A stretch of 64,000 bases of DNA. Source: Microbacterium hibisci. GTDB taxonomy: Bacteria > Actinomycetota > Actinomycetes > Actinomycetales > Microbacteriaceae. Of the stretch, positions 41,458 through 51,521 are shown one piece after another (position 1 is the stretch's first letter; the number at the start of each line of letters is the position of its first letter). The DNA lies in NCBI RefSeq assembly GCF_015278255.1, contig NZ_JADIJC010000007.1, positions 149,543 through 213,542 of the forward strand. The letters run 5' to 3'. Under the pieces are notes generated by a model. The model made no database searches, had not been told where the DNA came from, and saw nothing but the letters and a program-made list of their open reading frames with translations. Both the position numbers and the translations under genes were made by a program.

Positions 41458-42054
41458 ATGGCCGCTGACGGTGAGCCCGGAGCGTCGTCGGGCCCGGTGC
41501 GACCGATCGTCGCGCTCGCTTTCGCGACGATCGGGTTCGCCGCGCTCGCGATCTTCGGGCTCGGCATGACCAGCCTCGCCACCGGCGAAGACGTCATCGC
41601 GACTCCCGGCCTCGGCCAGGTGCCCGGCATCGCCGGCATGGTGTGCGCCCTGCTGGCGTTCGCGGGCGGGCTCTGGGCGACGATCGGCCGCGAAGCGCGG
41701 AGAGCGGATGCCGCGACCGCCGACGGCGCCACGGCCCCGCAGCCGGCGGGCCCCCGCATGCCGGCCGGCCCCGGCGGGCCGGTCGACGCCGGGACGCGGC
41801 ATCCGTCGTACTGGGGTGCCGCGTGGACGACCGCCGCGAGCTTCCTCGCGTACGTCGGCGGCGTGTGGCTCGGGGCGCTCTTCACCGGCGCGGACCTCGG
41901 CGTCGCGACGTCCGTCGCGGGCCGCCTGGCGACCTCGTGGTTCGGCTTCGCCGTCGCCGCGGCGGCCTTCGTCTCGGCGTGGTCGGGCATCGCGCTGGTG
42001 CGCACCCGCGCGCATCGCCCGCGCTGGCCGTGGGAGGACGAGTTCGACGAGTGA
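41458..42054 (+). CDS. Membrane protein with four spans, hypothetical
   Basis: 198 residues. Hydrophobic spans near 18-40, 55-75, 120-142 and 152-175, with a Pro/Ala/Gly-rich cytoplasmic loop between spans 2 and 3 that contains two GGATGCC-type motifs in inverted orientation. Ends in a short acidic tail (WPWEDEFDE). No family recognised. Possibly in one unit with the next gene, although that gene also has its own -10 box. Confidence 0.75.
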   Translation: MAADGEPGASSGPVRPIVALAFATIGFAALAIFGLGMTSLATGEDVIATPGLGQVPGIAGMVCALLAFAGGLWATIGREARRADAATADGATAPQPAGPRMPAGPGGPVDAGTRHPSYWGAAWTTAASFLAYVGGVWLGALFTGADLGVATSVAGRLATSWFGFAVAAAAFVSAWSGIALVRTRAHRPRWPWEDEFDE

Positions 42055-42110
42055 GGCCCGCGCACCGGCCCGAAACCGCGGGAATCCGGGCGCGACGGGA
42101 TGACGCGTAC

Positions 42111-42123
42111 TAGCGTGGGGCGG
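42111..42123 (+). promoter_or_regulatory. Leaderless promoter -10 box
   Basis: TAGCGT (42111-42116), 7 nt, then GTG at 42124. It overlaps an upstream in-frame ATG (42100), which argues for the GTG as real start. Confidence 0.45.
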
Positions 42124-42792
42124 GTGGAGCGGTCGCTCGAGACCCAGGTCAGCCAGGCGGTGGACGCCTGGCTCGCCTGGCTGCCGCGCTGGGAGCCTGC
42201 CACGCATCGCGGTCGCACGGCACCCTGTCGGCGGTGCTTCGGGTCGCCGGTCCTGTCGGCGGCGGGTCTCGGCGCCGACGTGCCGCACGGCGTGCAGCAC
42301 GGGCTCTCGACGCGGATCAAGACGATCGTCGATCGCTCGGTGGCCGAGTACACGGCGCTGAACCTGCCGATGCTGCAGGCCGAGCTCGATCAGCAGGCGA
42401 CCCGCAATCGCGCCCGCAGCTACCGGCCGGGGGAGGGTCTCGACCCCGAGTTCGAGGGGCTGCCGATGGACCCCGATCCCGTCCCCGGTGCCCCCTTCCT
42501 GTTCACGATCGCCGGTCTCGCCGAGCAGGCGGATGCCGACATCCCCGCCCTGCCGCCCCTGACCGACGAGGCCAAGGCGGCGCTGCGGCAGGAGGTCAGC
42601 CTCGCGGACGACTACGCCAACATGGTGGGCCGCGAGGTGTGCACGATCCTGCTCCACCACCGGCTGCGCATCCAGGCCGCGGTGACCGAGTACGTCGAGC
42701 CGCAGATCGAGGCCATGCTCGCCGACCTCACCAAGTCCCTCGACGCCCCGTTCGACCCGCACGACCCCGGCGAAGCCCCCCGCCTGGACTGA
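42124..42792 (+). CDS. Cytosolic hypothetical protein
   Basis: 222 residues from GTG at 42124 (an in-frame ATG at 42100 would place the -10 box inside the gene). Soluble and mostly helical, with one C-x2-C pair near residue 36-39 (CRRCFG) that is too little for a full zinc site. Tail is helical with LLHHRLRIQAAVTEYVEPQIEAML. No recognised family. It precedes the 325-nt gap before the secretion operon. Confidence 0.65.
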   Translation: MERSLETQVSQAVDAWLAWLPRWEPATHRGRTAPCRRCFGSPVLSAAGLGADVPHGVQHGLSTRIKTIVDRSVAEYTALNLPMLQAELDQQATRNRARSYRPGEGLDPEFEGLPMDPDPVPGAPFLFTIAGLAEQADADIPALPPLTDEAKAALRQEVSLADDYANMVGREVCTILLHHRLRIQAAVTEYVEPQIEAMLADLTKSLDAPFDPHDPGEAPRLD

Positions 42793-43117
42793 CCCGCGCC
42801 CCGGGGCCACCGGCAGCTGGTCCCCGCGAGCGGGGTTGTTCGTCGGACGCCGGGTGGCGGCATCCGTCACCGAATCGTTGCGGGGCCGAGAACAGGGTCG
42901 CTGGCGTCGACCGGACGGGCACGGATGCCGCGGCGCGGCGCGTCGGCTGACGGGCCGGGATCTCGGGCCCGCGGTGACCGCGGAGAACGGATGCGGTCGG
43001 CCGCCGTTTCCACAGGCGGCGGCACGGAACGCGAAGCTGGTTTTGCTAGCATGGCCAGGTTTGTTGCCGTTTCGACGGCGTACGTCGTGTCTTGGTAGCG
43101 GACTCTGGGGAGGTGTG
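42793..43117. other. 325-nt gap before the kinase operon
   Basis: No supported gene. It holds a GGATGCC-type inverted pair (GCGGCATCCGT at 42857-42867 and ACGGATGCCGC at 42921-42931, 53-nt loop) and a candidate -10 box TAGCAT at 43047-43052 for the kinase operon. The AT content rises just before 43050, which fits a promoter. Confidence 0.5.
43047..43052 (+). promoter_or_regulatory. Candidate -10 box of the secretion operon
   Basis: TAGCAT about 65 nt before the kinase start, in the only A/T-richer patch of the gap. No clear -35 element. Confidence 0.3.
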
Positions 43118-44260
43118 GTGGCCACACGGCTTCCGTCGGCGCCTCCGATCCTTCCGGGCCTCGCCTACATCCGCCCCCTCGGGTCGGGCGGTTTCGCCGA
43201 CGTCTTCCTCTACGAGCAGGACATGCCGCGCCGCAACGTGGCGGTCAAGGTCATGCCGAGCGACGTGCGCGACCCCGAGCTGCGGCGCATGTTCAACGCC
43301 GAGGCTGACGTGCTGGCGCACCTCTCGGCGCATCCCTCGATCGTGACGGTGTACCAGGCGAGCATCTCGGCCGACGGCCGCCCGTACATCGTCATGGAGT
43401 ACTGCCCGGGCTCGCTGGCGCAGCGGTATCGCGTCGAGCGCATTCCCGTCGAGGAGGTGCTGGCGATCGGCGTGCGGATGGCGAGCGCGCTGGAGTCCGC
43501 GCACCGGGCCGGCCTCATCCATCGCGACGTCAAGCCGAGCAACATCCTCATCACCACGTTCGGCACGCCCGTGCTCGCCGACTTCGGCATCTCCGCGTCG
43601 CTGCAGCGCAAGAGCGGCGGCGAGGTGCTGGCGATGTCGATCCCGTGGAGCGCGCCCGAAGTCGTCGCCGAGCAGACCAGCGGCACCGTCGCGAGCGAGG
43701 TGTGGAGCCTCGGGGCGACGGTGTACTCGCTGCTGGCCGGGCACAGCCCGTTCGAGCGGCGCGAGCGCGGGCAGAACACCAAAGACCTCCTGCGCCGGCG
43801 GATCGCGCGCGCCACCTATGTCGAGATCCCGCGCACCGACGTGCCGGCGTCACTGCAGGTCGTCCTGTCGACCGCGATGAGCCGCGACCCCGCCCGCCGC
43901 TACGACTCGGCCCGCGCACTGGGCGAGGCGCTGCGGGCGGTGCAGTCCGAACTCGGCCTCTCGCCGACGCCGCTCGAGATCCCCGACGACGAGTGGTCTC
44001 CGGCATCCGCCCCCGTGGACTTCTCCGACTCGGCCCTTCGCGGCCCGGCGCGCTCGCACATCGAGCGCGACCTGACCCGGCGCAAGTCTCGCGCCGGCAC
44101 GGGGGTCGCCGCCCTCGCCCGTGACGAAGACACCGAGATCTCGGCGCCCTCCCGCCGTCGCCACGGCAGCGCGCTGCCGTGGGTCATCGGCATCGCCGCC
44201 GGACTGGTGGCGGGCGCTGCGGCCGTCGTGGTGACGCTGTTCGCCGCCGGGGTGCTGTGA
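43118..44260 (+). CDS. Ser/Thr protein kinase with C-terminal membrane anchor
   Basis: 380 residues, GTG at 43118 right behind GGGGAGG (GTG 43115 is an alternative). Hanks-type kinase: glycine loop GSGGFADV, ATP lysine K44 in VAVKV, catalytic loop H135-R-D-V-K-P-S-N with D137, D155-F-G, and WSAPEV as the P+1/APE segment. A catalytic domain of about 265 residues is followed by a basic linker and one span at about 352-378 that ends the protein. There is therefore no PASTA or other outside sensor domain. The stop overlaps the start of the 2077-residue surface protein by one base, so that protein may be the sensing partner. Likely targets are the FHA-linked proteins of this operon. Confidence 0.93.
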   Translation: MATRLPSAPPILPGLAYIRPLGSGGFADVFLYEQDMPRRNVAVKVMPSDVRDPELRRMFNAEADVLAHLSAHPSIVTVYQASISADGRPYIVMEYCPGSLAQRYRVERIPVEEVLAIGVRMASALESAHRAGLIHRDVKPSNILITTFGTPVLADFGISASLQRKSGGEVLAMSIPWSAPEVVAEQTSGTVASEVWSLGATVYSLLAGHSPFERRERGQNTKDLLRRRIARATYVEIPRTDVPASLQVVLSTAMSRDPARRYDSARALGEALRAVQSELGLSPTPLEIPDDEWSPASAPVDFSDSALRGPARSHIERDLTRRKSRAGTGVAALARDEDTEISAPSRRRHGSALPWVIGIAAGLVAGAAAVVVTLFAAGVL

Positions 44261-47200
44261 TGGCACGCGGCGATCAGTCCACCGCGCGGACCACCGCGCC
44301 TCTGCGACGCGGCACGATCGCCGGGCTCGTCGCGGCCGGCGCCGTCATCGCCACGGTGATCGGGATCAGCGTCGTGTGGCCGGGACTCGACGCCCAGGAG
44401 ACCCCCGACGTCGACGCCGCGGTCTGGGCGCTCCAGACCGGCGACGGCCGCCGCTACGCCCGCGTGAACACGTCGGTCGGCGAGCTCGACACCGTACGCA
44501 GCATCAGCAACCCCGACCAGGTCGTGCAGACCGGCGATGCCGCGTACCTCTTCAGCGACAGCTACAGCACGCTCACCCGCATCGACTCCGCGATGCCGGC
44601 CGACCTCGACGAAGAGGCGCTGGAGTCCTCGCAGAAGACGCCGGCCGGCACCACCGAGGCGGTCACCGCCGGTGACTACGTCGCCTACCTGACGGACTCC
44701 GGGGCGGTGTTCGCCGGACGCCTCTCGACCGGCTCGTCGTCGCAGCTCGATCCGTTCCGATCCGAGGACGACGAGGACGCGCCGCAGTACACCGCCGAGG
44801 CGATCGCGGTCGACCGGCGCGGCATGCTCTTCGCCTACTCCCGCGCGGACGGCTCGGTGCTGCGCTACGACATCGGCGAGGCCGACGTCCGCGGCCGTGA
44901 CGCCCTCGACGCCGACGGGCTCGATGCGCCGGCCATCACCGCCGCGGGCGACACATGGGCCGTCGTCGACACCGATGACGGAGACGTGTGGCTGCGGGGA
45001 CAGGATGCCTCGACCCAGGCTGCGACCACCAGCAGCGTCGTGGTCGGCACGCCCGATCCGGCCGGCTCGTCCGTCTACCTCGCCGATGACACCGGGCTCG
45101 TGCGCGTGGCCGCCGACGGCTCGGGGATCGAGAACGTCGTGGGGGAGCGCAACGGCGCCGTCCTCGGCACGCCTGCGCAGCCGATCACGCACGCGGGCAC
45201 GACCTACGCGGCGTGGCTCGGCCAGGGCGATACCGGCGGGCAGCTGTGGCGTTCGAACGGGGAGCGGGTCGCGCTCGACTACGGCGACGAGACGATCGCC
45301 GATGAGCGGCGGCCGGTGTTCGTCGCGAGCGCCTCGTCGGTCATCCTCAACGAGACGCGCTCGGGATGGGCGTGGTCGGTGCCCGACGGCACCCTCATCA
45401 CGTCGAGCCAGGACTGGAGTCTCGACGACCGCACCGACCCCGACGCCGTGCCCAGCGAGGAGCAGCTGCAGGTCGTGCTCGACCCGAAGCCGCCGATCGC
45501 CGAGCCCGACGCGTTCGGCGTGCGCGCCGGCGCGCTCGCGACGCTGCCGGTGCTGCTGAACGACCACGACCCCAACGAGGACGTGCTGACCGTCGACCCG
45601 GAGTCCGTCACCGGCCTCGACCCTGCCTTCGGCGTGGTCTCGGTGACCGACGACGACCAGCGGCTCGCGGTGCGGGTGCAGCCCGGCGCCACGGGCTCGG
45701 CGACGTTCTCGTACGCGGTCAGCGACGGCACCGCTGCCGACGGACTGCTCTCGGAGCCCGCGACGGTCACGCTCACGGTGGCGGGCGCGGGCGCCGACTC
45801 GGCGCCGGAGTGGTGCGGCGTGGAGCGCTGCCTCGTCGAATGGCCGCAGCCGGAGGTCGCCCGCGGCGGCACGGTCACGGTTCCCGTGCTCCCAGGCTGG
45901 GTCGATCCCGAGGGCGATCCGCTGCTCCTCCTCGCCGTCGAGAACGTCACCGGACAGGGCAGCGTCGCCGCGACGCCCGGCGGCGACGTGGTCTACCAGC
46001 ACAGCGACAGCGGCGACGGCGGCGAGGAGCTCATCGACCTCGCCGTGACCGTCGCCGACACGCAGGGACAGACGGCGGTGAAGTCGCTGGTGGTGAAGGT
46101 GTCGCCGCAGCCGCAGCTGGCCGCGCAGTCCTTCGCCGTCACCGACACCGTCGCCTCGGGCATCACCATCGACGTCGCCGACCACGTGACCGGCACGGCC
46201 GGCACGCTGTCGCTCGACTCGGTGCGGGTGCTCGACGACGCCGCGGCGACGGCGACCGTGGTCGGCGGGTCGACGTCGTTCGACTTCTCGGCGCAGAACC
46301 CGGGTACGTTCCGCGTGGACTTCACCGTCACCGACGGCACGACCGACGCGACCGGCACCGCGCGGATCACCCTGCTGCCCGCCGACGCACCCGCTCAGCT
46401 CGCCACCTCTCCGGTCGTGGCCTTCGTGCACCCGCAGCAGGACGCGACGCTCGAGATCTTCGACGCGGTGTCGAACCCCACCCGACGGGTGCTCCTGCTG
46501 AGCGACGTCGTCGCGAGGGCGGATGCCGGGGCGACGCTGTCCGTCGACGCGGTCGGCCAGAACCACCTGCGCGTGTCGGGTACGACCGCCGACGGCGCGG
46601 CCGGTCGGCTGGGCACCGTCTCGTACATCGTGAGCGACGGCACGGAGGACGCCGGTTCGAGCGTCGAGGGCGAGGCGACCGTCTACCTGCTGCCGCCGGC
46701 GCCCGAGCTCGCACCGATCGCCGTCGACGACACCGTCGTGGTGCGCGCGGGCGCCCAGATCGACATCCCGGTCCTCGACAACGACATCTCGCCGTCGGGC
46801 GGCCGGCCGACGCTCAATCCCGAGTCGGTGCGATCGTCGTCGGATGCCGCGCTGGCGTTCGCCTCCGGCGATCTGCTGCGCTACCTCGCGCCCGACGAGC
46901 CCGGCGAGTACGGCATCGAGTACTCGGTCTTCACCACCGGCGCACCCGCGCTGGCCGACACCGCCATGGTGCGCCTGCGCGTCATCGACGACGACGCGAA
47001 CCGGGCGCCGGCCGCCGACACGCTCGAGGGCCGCGTGCTGAGCGGCCAGTCCGCGATCATCGAGTTCGACGGATTCGGCTCCGATCCCGACGGCGACGTG
47101 GTGACGCTCGACCGCATCGTCGACCAGCCCGCACGCGGCGCGGCCACGATCACCGCCGACGGCGCGGCGATCATGTACACGAGCGTGCCGGGCGACAGCG

Positions 47201-50200
47201 GGCAGCAGTCCTTCCGGTACCGGGTGGTCGACGCGTTCGGCGAGACCGCGGAGGGCACGGTGCGCGTGGGGGTGCTCGACAGCGAGGCCAACCCCAGCCC
47301 CGTCACGTTCACCGACTACGTGCAGGTGCAGGCGGGCGAGAGCAACACGATCCGTGTGAGCCCGCTGTCGAACGACGTCGACCCCACGATGGGCGAGCTC
47401 GCGGTCACCGACATCCGTCCGGACGTGCCCGCGACGCTCGTCGACGGCAGCGAGAATCCCGAGTACGCGCGCCTCGACGGGCACATCGTCGAGGCCGACG
47501 GCGCGACCGTGCGCATCGCCGCCGGTGACGCACCGGGGACGATGTCGTTCCTCTACGACGTCGAATCCTCGTCGGGCAACACCGGCCGCGGTCTCATCGT
47601 GGTCCGGGTGGTGCGCGAGAGCGTGCCCGACTACCCCGTGGTGGCCGACACGATCCTCACCGTCGAGACCCGCGACGACTTCGTGCGCGGCGTGGACGTG
47701 CTGGCCGGCAAGGTCACCTGGTCGGGCGGCGATGTCGACGATCTCGAGCTGTCGCTGTGGGGCGAACCGGCCGGCGTCTCGGTGCAGGGCTCGTCGCTGC
47801 GCGGCGAACTCCCCGAGAAGACGCGGCTCATCCCCTTCGCGGTGACGAGCACGGGCTCGCCGGACGAGGAGGAGGTCACCTCGTACGGCTTCCTCCGCGT
47901 GCCCGGCGACGACGACCTCGCGCTGACGCTCCGCGCCGGTGCCGAATCCCCCGAGGTCACCGAGCAGGAGTCGACCACCTTCGACATGGCGGACCTGGTG
48001 GCGCGTCCCAAGGGCGCGCGGCTGGAGGTCGGCGCCGAGGTCAAGGCGTCGGGCGCCCGACCCGAGGCGGTGTGCGCGGTCGAGTCCGGCCCGACGGTGC
48101 GCTACGACGCCGGCACCGGGGCCCCGTGGGTCGACGCGTGCCAGGTGCCGGTCCGCCTCGACGGGAAGACCGACTGGACCTACCTGTCCGTGCCGATCAC
48201 GGTGAACCCCCGCGACCCTCAGCCCGAGCTGCGTCCGGCGTCGATCACGGTCGGCCCGGGCGAGACGACGACCTACGACCTCAAGACCATGACGACGTGG
48301 CAGCTGCGCGAGGACTGGGACGGCATCGCCTACGCGACCGAGCACTCCGGCGCCGCGTTCGAGGTCGGGCAGAACGGCTCGACGCTCACCGTGACCGGTG
48401 CCGATCGTGCGGTCCCGGGCTCGGAGGAGGTCGTGATGGTCTCGGTGACCAGCCACCCCGCCGTGGCGCCGGCGCGCCTCATCCTGCGCGTCGGCGCGGC
48501 GCCGTCGACCCTGCCGCAGGGCGGCACGGTGACCGCGCAGTGCACGCAGGCGTCGGGCTCGTCGTGCGGCATCCCGGTGATCGGCGCCGGCGGCGAGGTC
48601 AACCCGCTGCCGGGGACGCCGCTCGAGCTCGTCGACGTGCGATCCACCGGCGCGTGCGTGGGCGTCAGCTTCGCGGCGGCCTCGGCGACCTCCGTCACCG
48701 CCTCGTGGACGGGCGACGCCCCCGGCGCGACGTGCACCGCGTCGTTCTCGGTGCGCGATGCCCAGGGCCGCATCACCAACTCCGAGCGCGACGGCCGTGT
48801 GCTCCTCGATCTGCTCGGCTACCCGAAGGCGCCCGCGAGCGTGTCGCAGATCGCGTACGCGAACGGCACCGCGACGCTGCGCGTCGACCCCGGCGAGGCG
48901 CGGCAGGCGTACCCGGGGCTGACGGGCTTCGTCCTGCGCTGGAACGGGCAGGAGGTCGCGCGGTGCGCGGCCGACGGCGTGTGCCCGGCGATCCCGGCGC
49001 CGAACGGCGAGCAGCGCACGTACGAGGCGTGGGCCGTCAACGCCGTCGGCGAGTCCAAGTCGAGCGTGCGCACCGTGGCGTGGGCGTACGACGCGCCGCC
49101 GGCGCCGCAGAGCGTCACGGCCGTGCCGGTCGTGACCGGCGACGGCCAGGGCGGCATCGTGTCGATCGTGATCGACGGCGTCGACACCGGATCGACCGGC
49201 AGCCTCGAGATCAAGAGCGACACCGGCGAGACGGTGCGCGTGCCGGTGAACGGGAACCGTCCGACGGTCGACGTGCCGTGGTACCGCGTGGGCACGAACG
49301 ACGCGACCCTCGTGACGGTGACGCCGTTCTCGCGCTTCGAGCTGCCGCCGGGCCTCGCGGGCAGCTCGTCGGGTCGCAGCACCACGGTGCAGACGAACGG
49401 CGTCGGCAGCCCGCAGTCGCCCGACCTCACGCTGAGCTCCTCGTCCAACGGCGACGGCACTTCGACGATCACGGCATCGGCGTCGGCGGTGCCCAACGGG
49501 ACCGGATCGACACTCCGCTACGGCATCGTCGCCGACGGCGAGCGCTGCGTGACCGGCGGGGGCCCGACGGCATCCTTCGTCGTGGAGGACGGTCGCGAGT
49601 ACACCTACCGCATGTGCGTCGAGTCGTACTGGGGACAGGGCGACCGGGCGTACGGACGCGCCGAGACCACCGAGAGCGTGCGTGCCCGCCAGTCCGGCAA
49701 GAACCCGCAGAACTGGACGTTCGTGGTGGATGCCTCGCCGAACGTCGATGAGAACGCACAGCGCGCCGCGTGGGTCATCCGCGCCGAGCCGACGACGACC
49801 GAGAGGATTCCGCGCAACAACCACGTCGAGTGGAGCGGCTGGGGCCCCGGCACCGGCGTGATCGGGCAGGATCCCGGCATCCAGGTGCGCTACGTGCACG
49901 ACTGGTGGCCCGAGGCGACGGGCTGGTCGACGGTCACCCCGCGTGCGGGCAGCGCCCCCTATCAGGTGCAGGCGAACTGGGCGATCACGTCGTGCGTGGG
50001 CGGCAGCAAGCTGACCATGAAGGGCTCGTCGTCCAGCGCTCCCAACGGCACGGTCGCGAAGATCACGTTCGACACCTCGGCCACGCGCTACTTCAGCCGC
50101 AACGGCCGCGACATCACCGATACCGCCGACCGCACGATCGTGCCGGCCGGCACGGTGCGCGTCGAAGGCGTCAAGGTGATCGTCGACTGGAGCGCCCAGG

Positions 50201-50493
50201 GCTGGGGGCTGTCGTCGGCGCAGGCCACGATCCCCGCCGTCACCAGCTGCACCTCCAACGACCCGCTGCCCTCCGGCGTGGTCGCCGGTTCGCCCGGATA
50301 CTTCACGCCCGACTACGCGCGGCTGCCCGGCAACCTGAACGAGCTGCGGAGCCTCGGCGCGCTCGGCCAGACCGCCGCGTGGACGACCGGCCAGTACGTC
50401 GCGCTCGGTGACGGCAGCGAGGCGCACTGGAACGGCACGGCCTGGCAGAGCGGCCGAGCCCCCGCCCCGCCCCCGCCGGCGACGACCCCCTGA
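44260..50493 (+). CDS. Giant Ig-like/fibronectin-type surface protein
   Basis: 2077 residues. A short basic cytoplasmic start and one span (residues 19-42, IAGLVAAGAVIATVIGISVVW) anchor it, with the rest outside. Residues 50-420 are strand-rich and could be a propeller. From about 425 a series of Ig/cadherin-like modules recurs, each with a motif of the type VLLNDHDPNEDVLTV, VLDNDISPSGGRP or PLSNDVDPTMGEL. Fibronectin-III-like modules follow at about 1520-1900. The last 170 residues hold paired cysteines and a Trp-rich part. There is no LPxTG motif. Such proteins occur next to kinase and type VII-type genes in Microbacteriaceae. A role as sensor or scaffold for the kinase in front (1-nt overlap) is inference. 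Confidence 0.88.
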   Translation: MARGDQSTARTTAPLRRGTIAGLVAAGAVIATVIGISVVWPGLDAQETPDVDAAVWALQTGDGRRYARVNTSVGELDTVRSISNPDQVVQTGDAAYLFSDSYSTLTRIDSAMPADLDEEALESSQKTPAGTTEAVTAGDYVAYLTDSGAVFAGRLSTGSSSQLDPFRSEDDEDAPQYTAEAIAVDRRGMLFAYSRADGSVLRYDIGEADVRGRDALDADGLDAPAITAAGDTWAVVDTDDGDVWLRGQDASTQAATTSSVVVGTPDPAGSSVYLADDTGLVRVAADGSGIENVVGERNGAVLGTPAQPITHAGTTYAAWLGQGDTGGQLWRSNGERVALDYGDETIADERRPVFVASASSVILNETRSGWAWSVPDGTLITSSQDWSLDDRTDPDAVPSEEQLQVVLDPKPPIAEPDAFGVRAGALATLPVLLNDHDPNEDVLTVDPESVTGLDPAFGVVSVTDDDQRLAVRVQPGATGSATFSYAVSDGTAADGLLSEPATVTLTVAGAGADSAPEWCGVERCLVEWPQPEVARGGTVTVPVLPGWVDPEGDPLLLLAVENVTGQGSVAATPGGDVVYQHSDSGDGGEELIDLAVTVADTQGQTAVKSLVVKVSPQPQLAAQSFAVTDTVASGITIDVADHVTGTAGTLSLDSVRVLDDAAATATVVGGSTSFDFSAQNPGTFRVDFTVTDGTTDATGTARITLLPADAPAQLATSPVVAFVHPQQDATLEIFDAVSNPTRRVLLLSDVVARADAGATLSVDAVGQNHLRVSGTTADGAAGRLGTVSYIVSDGTEDAGSSVEGEATVYLLPPAPELAPIAVDDTVVVRAGAQIDIPVLDNDISPSGGRPTLNPESVRSSSDAALAFASGDLLRYLAPDEPGEYGIEYSVFTTGAPALADTAMVRLRVIDDDANRAPAADTLEGRVLSGQSAIIEFDGFGSDPDGDVVTLDRIVDQPARGAATITADGAAIMYTSVPGDSGQQSFRYRVVDAFGETAEGTVRVGVLDSEANPSPVTFTDYVQVQAGESNTIRVSPLSNDVDPTMGELAVTDIRPDVPATLVDGSENPEYARLDGHIVEADGATVRIAAGDAPGTMSFLYDVESSSGNTGRGLIVVRVVRESVPDYPVVADTILTVETRDDFVRGVDVLAGKVTWSGGDVDDLELSLWGEPAGVSVQGSSLRGELPEKTRLIPFAVTSTGSPDEEEVTSYGFLRVPGDDDLALTLRAGAESPEVTEQESTTFDMADLVARPKGARLEVGAEVKASGARPEAVCAVESGPTVRYDAGTGAPWVDACQVPVRLDGKTDWTYLSVPITVNPRDPQPELRPASITVGPGETTTYDLKTMTTWQLREDWDGIAYATEHSGAAFEVGQNGSTLTVTGADRAVPGSEEVVMVSVTSHPAVAPARLILRVGAAPSTLPQGGTVTAQCTQASGSSCGIPVIGAGGEVNPLPGTPLELVDVRSTGACVGVSFAAASATSVTASWTGDAPGATCTASFSVRDAQGRITNSERDGRVLLDLLGYPKAPASVSQIAYANGTATLRVDPGEARQAYPGLTGFVLRWNGQEVARCAADGVCPAIPAPNGEQRTYEAWAVNAVGESKSSVRTVAWAYDAPPAPQSVTAVPVVTGDGQGGIVSIVIDGVDTGSTGSLEIKSDTGETVRVPVNGNRPTVDVPWYRVGTNDATLVTVTPFSRFELPPGLAGSSSGRSTTVQTNGVGSPQSPDLTLSSSSNGDGTSTITASASAVPNGTGSTLRYGIVADGERCVTGGGPTASFVVEDGREYTYRMCVESYWGQGDRAYGRAETTESVRARQSGKNPQNWTFVVDASPNVDENAQRAAWVIRAEPTTTERIPRNNHVEWSGWGPGTGVIGQDPGIQVRYVHDWWPEATGWSTVTPRAGSAPYQVQANWAITSCVGGSKLTMKGSSSSAPNGTVAKITFDTSATRYFSRNGRDITDTADRTIVPAGTVRVEGVKVIVDWSAQGWGLSSAQATIPAVTSCTSNDPLPSGVVAGSPGYFTPDYARLPGNLNELRSLGALGQTAAWTTGQYVALGDGSEAHWNGTAWQSGRAPAPPPPATTP

Positions 50494-50555
50494 TCCGCGC
50501 GGCACGGGCCGCCGGCATCCGTCCCCCACTTCCTCCCCCGACCCCAAGGAACGAC

Positions 50556-51521
50556 ATGACCATCACGCAGGAGCAGGCCGACTGGTTTGCGCAGACGTTC
50601 GGCCAGATCGCCGACAACGTCGAGCGCGCCGTGCTCGGCAAGCGCCACGTCGTGGAGCTCGTCCTCACCGCGATGCTCAGCGACGGGCATGTGCTGCTCG
50701 AGGACGTGCCCGGCACCGGCAAGACGTCGCTCGCGCGCGCGATGGGGCAGTCGGTGCAGGGCACCAACACCCGCATCCAGTTCACGCCCGACCTGCTGCC
50801 GAGCGACATCACCGGCCTCAGCGTCTACGACCAGAAGGAGGGGGTCTTCGAGTTCCACGCCGGACCGATCTTCGCGAACATCGTGCTCGCCGACGAGATC
50901 AACCGCGCGAGCCCGAAGACCCAGTCCGCCCTGCTGGAGGTCATGGAGGAGGGGCGCGTCACGATCGACGGCGTCTCGCGCGAGGTCGGGGTGCCGTTCC
51001 TCGTGCTCGCGACCCAGAACCCGGTCGAGCAGGCGGGCACCTACCGCCTGCCCGAGGCGCAGCTCGACCGCTTCATGATGCGCACGTCGCTCGGCTACCC
51101 CGACCACGCCGCGACCGTGCGCATCCTCGACGGCGCGGCGGTGGCGACCGCCGACCTGTCGCCGATCATCACGCCGCAGGCCCTCGTCGGCATGGCGGAC
51201 CTCGCCGCCCAGGTGTACGTCGACGCCCTCGTGCTCGACTACATCGCGCGGCTCGTGGAGGGCACACGCACGACCGACGAGGTGCGGCTCGGCGTCAGCA
51301 TCCGCGGCGCGCTCGCCCTGACCAAGGCGGTGCGCACGCGCGCCGCGTCGCAGGGCCGCACCTACGCGACCCCCGACGACGTCAAGGCGCTCGCGGTGCC
51401 CGTGCTCTCGCACCGCCTCATCCTCCACCCCGAGGCCGAGTTCGACGGCGTCACGCAGGAGACCGTCGTCGGCCAGGTGCTGCTCGACGTGGCACCGCCG
51501 TCCAGGCGCGAGGCGGTATGA
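50556..51521 (+). CDS. MoxR-family AAA+ ATPase
   Basis: 321 residues. Walker A EDVPGTGKTSLARA, the MoxR-specific GRIQFTPDLLPSDITG-like block (here TRIQFTPDLLPSDITGL), Walker B ADEINRASPKTQSALLEVMEE, sensor 1 LATQNPVEQAGTYRLPEAQLDRF, and sensor 2 region near residue 250. MoxR ATPases act as chaperone-like activators of partner proteins, classically together with a DUF58/vWA protein and a transglutaminase-like protein, which is exactly what follows here. The ribosome site AAGGAA lies 5-10 nt upstream. Confidence 0.96.
   Translation: MTITQEQADWFAQTFGQIADNVERAVLGKRHVVELVLTAMLSDGHVLLEDVPGTGKTSLARAMGQSVQGTNTRIQFTPDLLPSDITGLSVYDQKEGVFEFHAGPIFANIVLADEINRASPKTQSALLEVMEEGRVTIDGVSREVGVPFLVLATQNPVEQAGTYRLPEAQLDRFMMRTSLGYPDHAATVRILDGAAVATADLSPIITPQALVGMADLAAQVYVDALVLDYIARLVEGTRTTDEVRLGVSIRGALALTKAVRTRAASQGRTYATPDDVKALAVPVLSHRLILHPEAEFDGVTQETVVGQVLLDVAPPSRREAV

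Noticed and set aside
43900..50547. Open frame of more than 2200 codons antisense to the giant surface protein
   Set aside because: Arg/Gly/Val-rich shadow without motifs; the plus-strand frame has signal-anchor, Ig modules and coupled neighbours.
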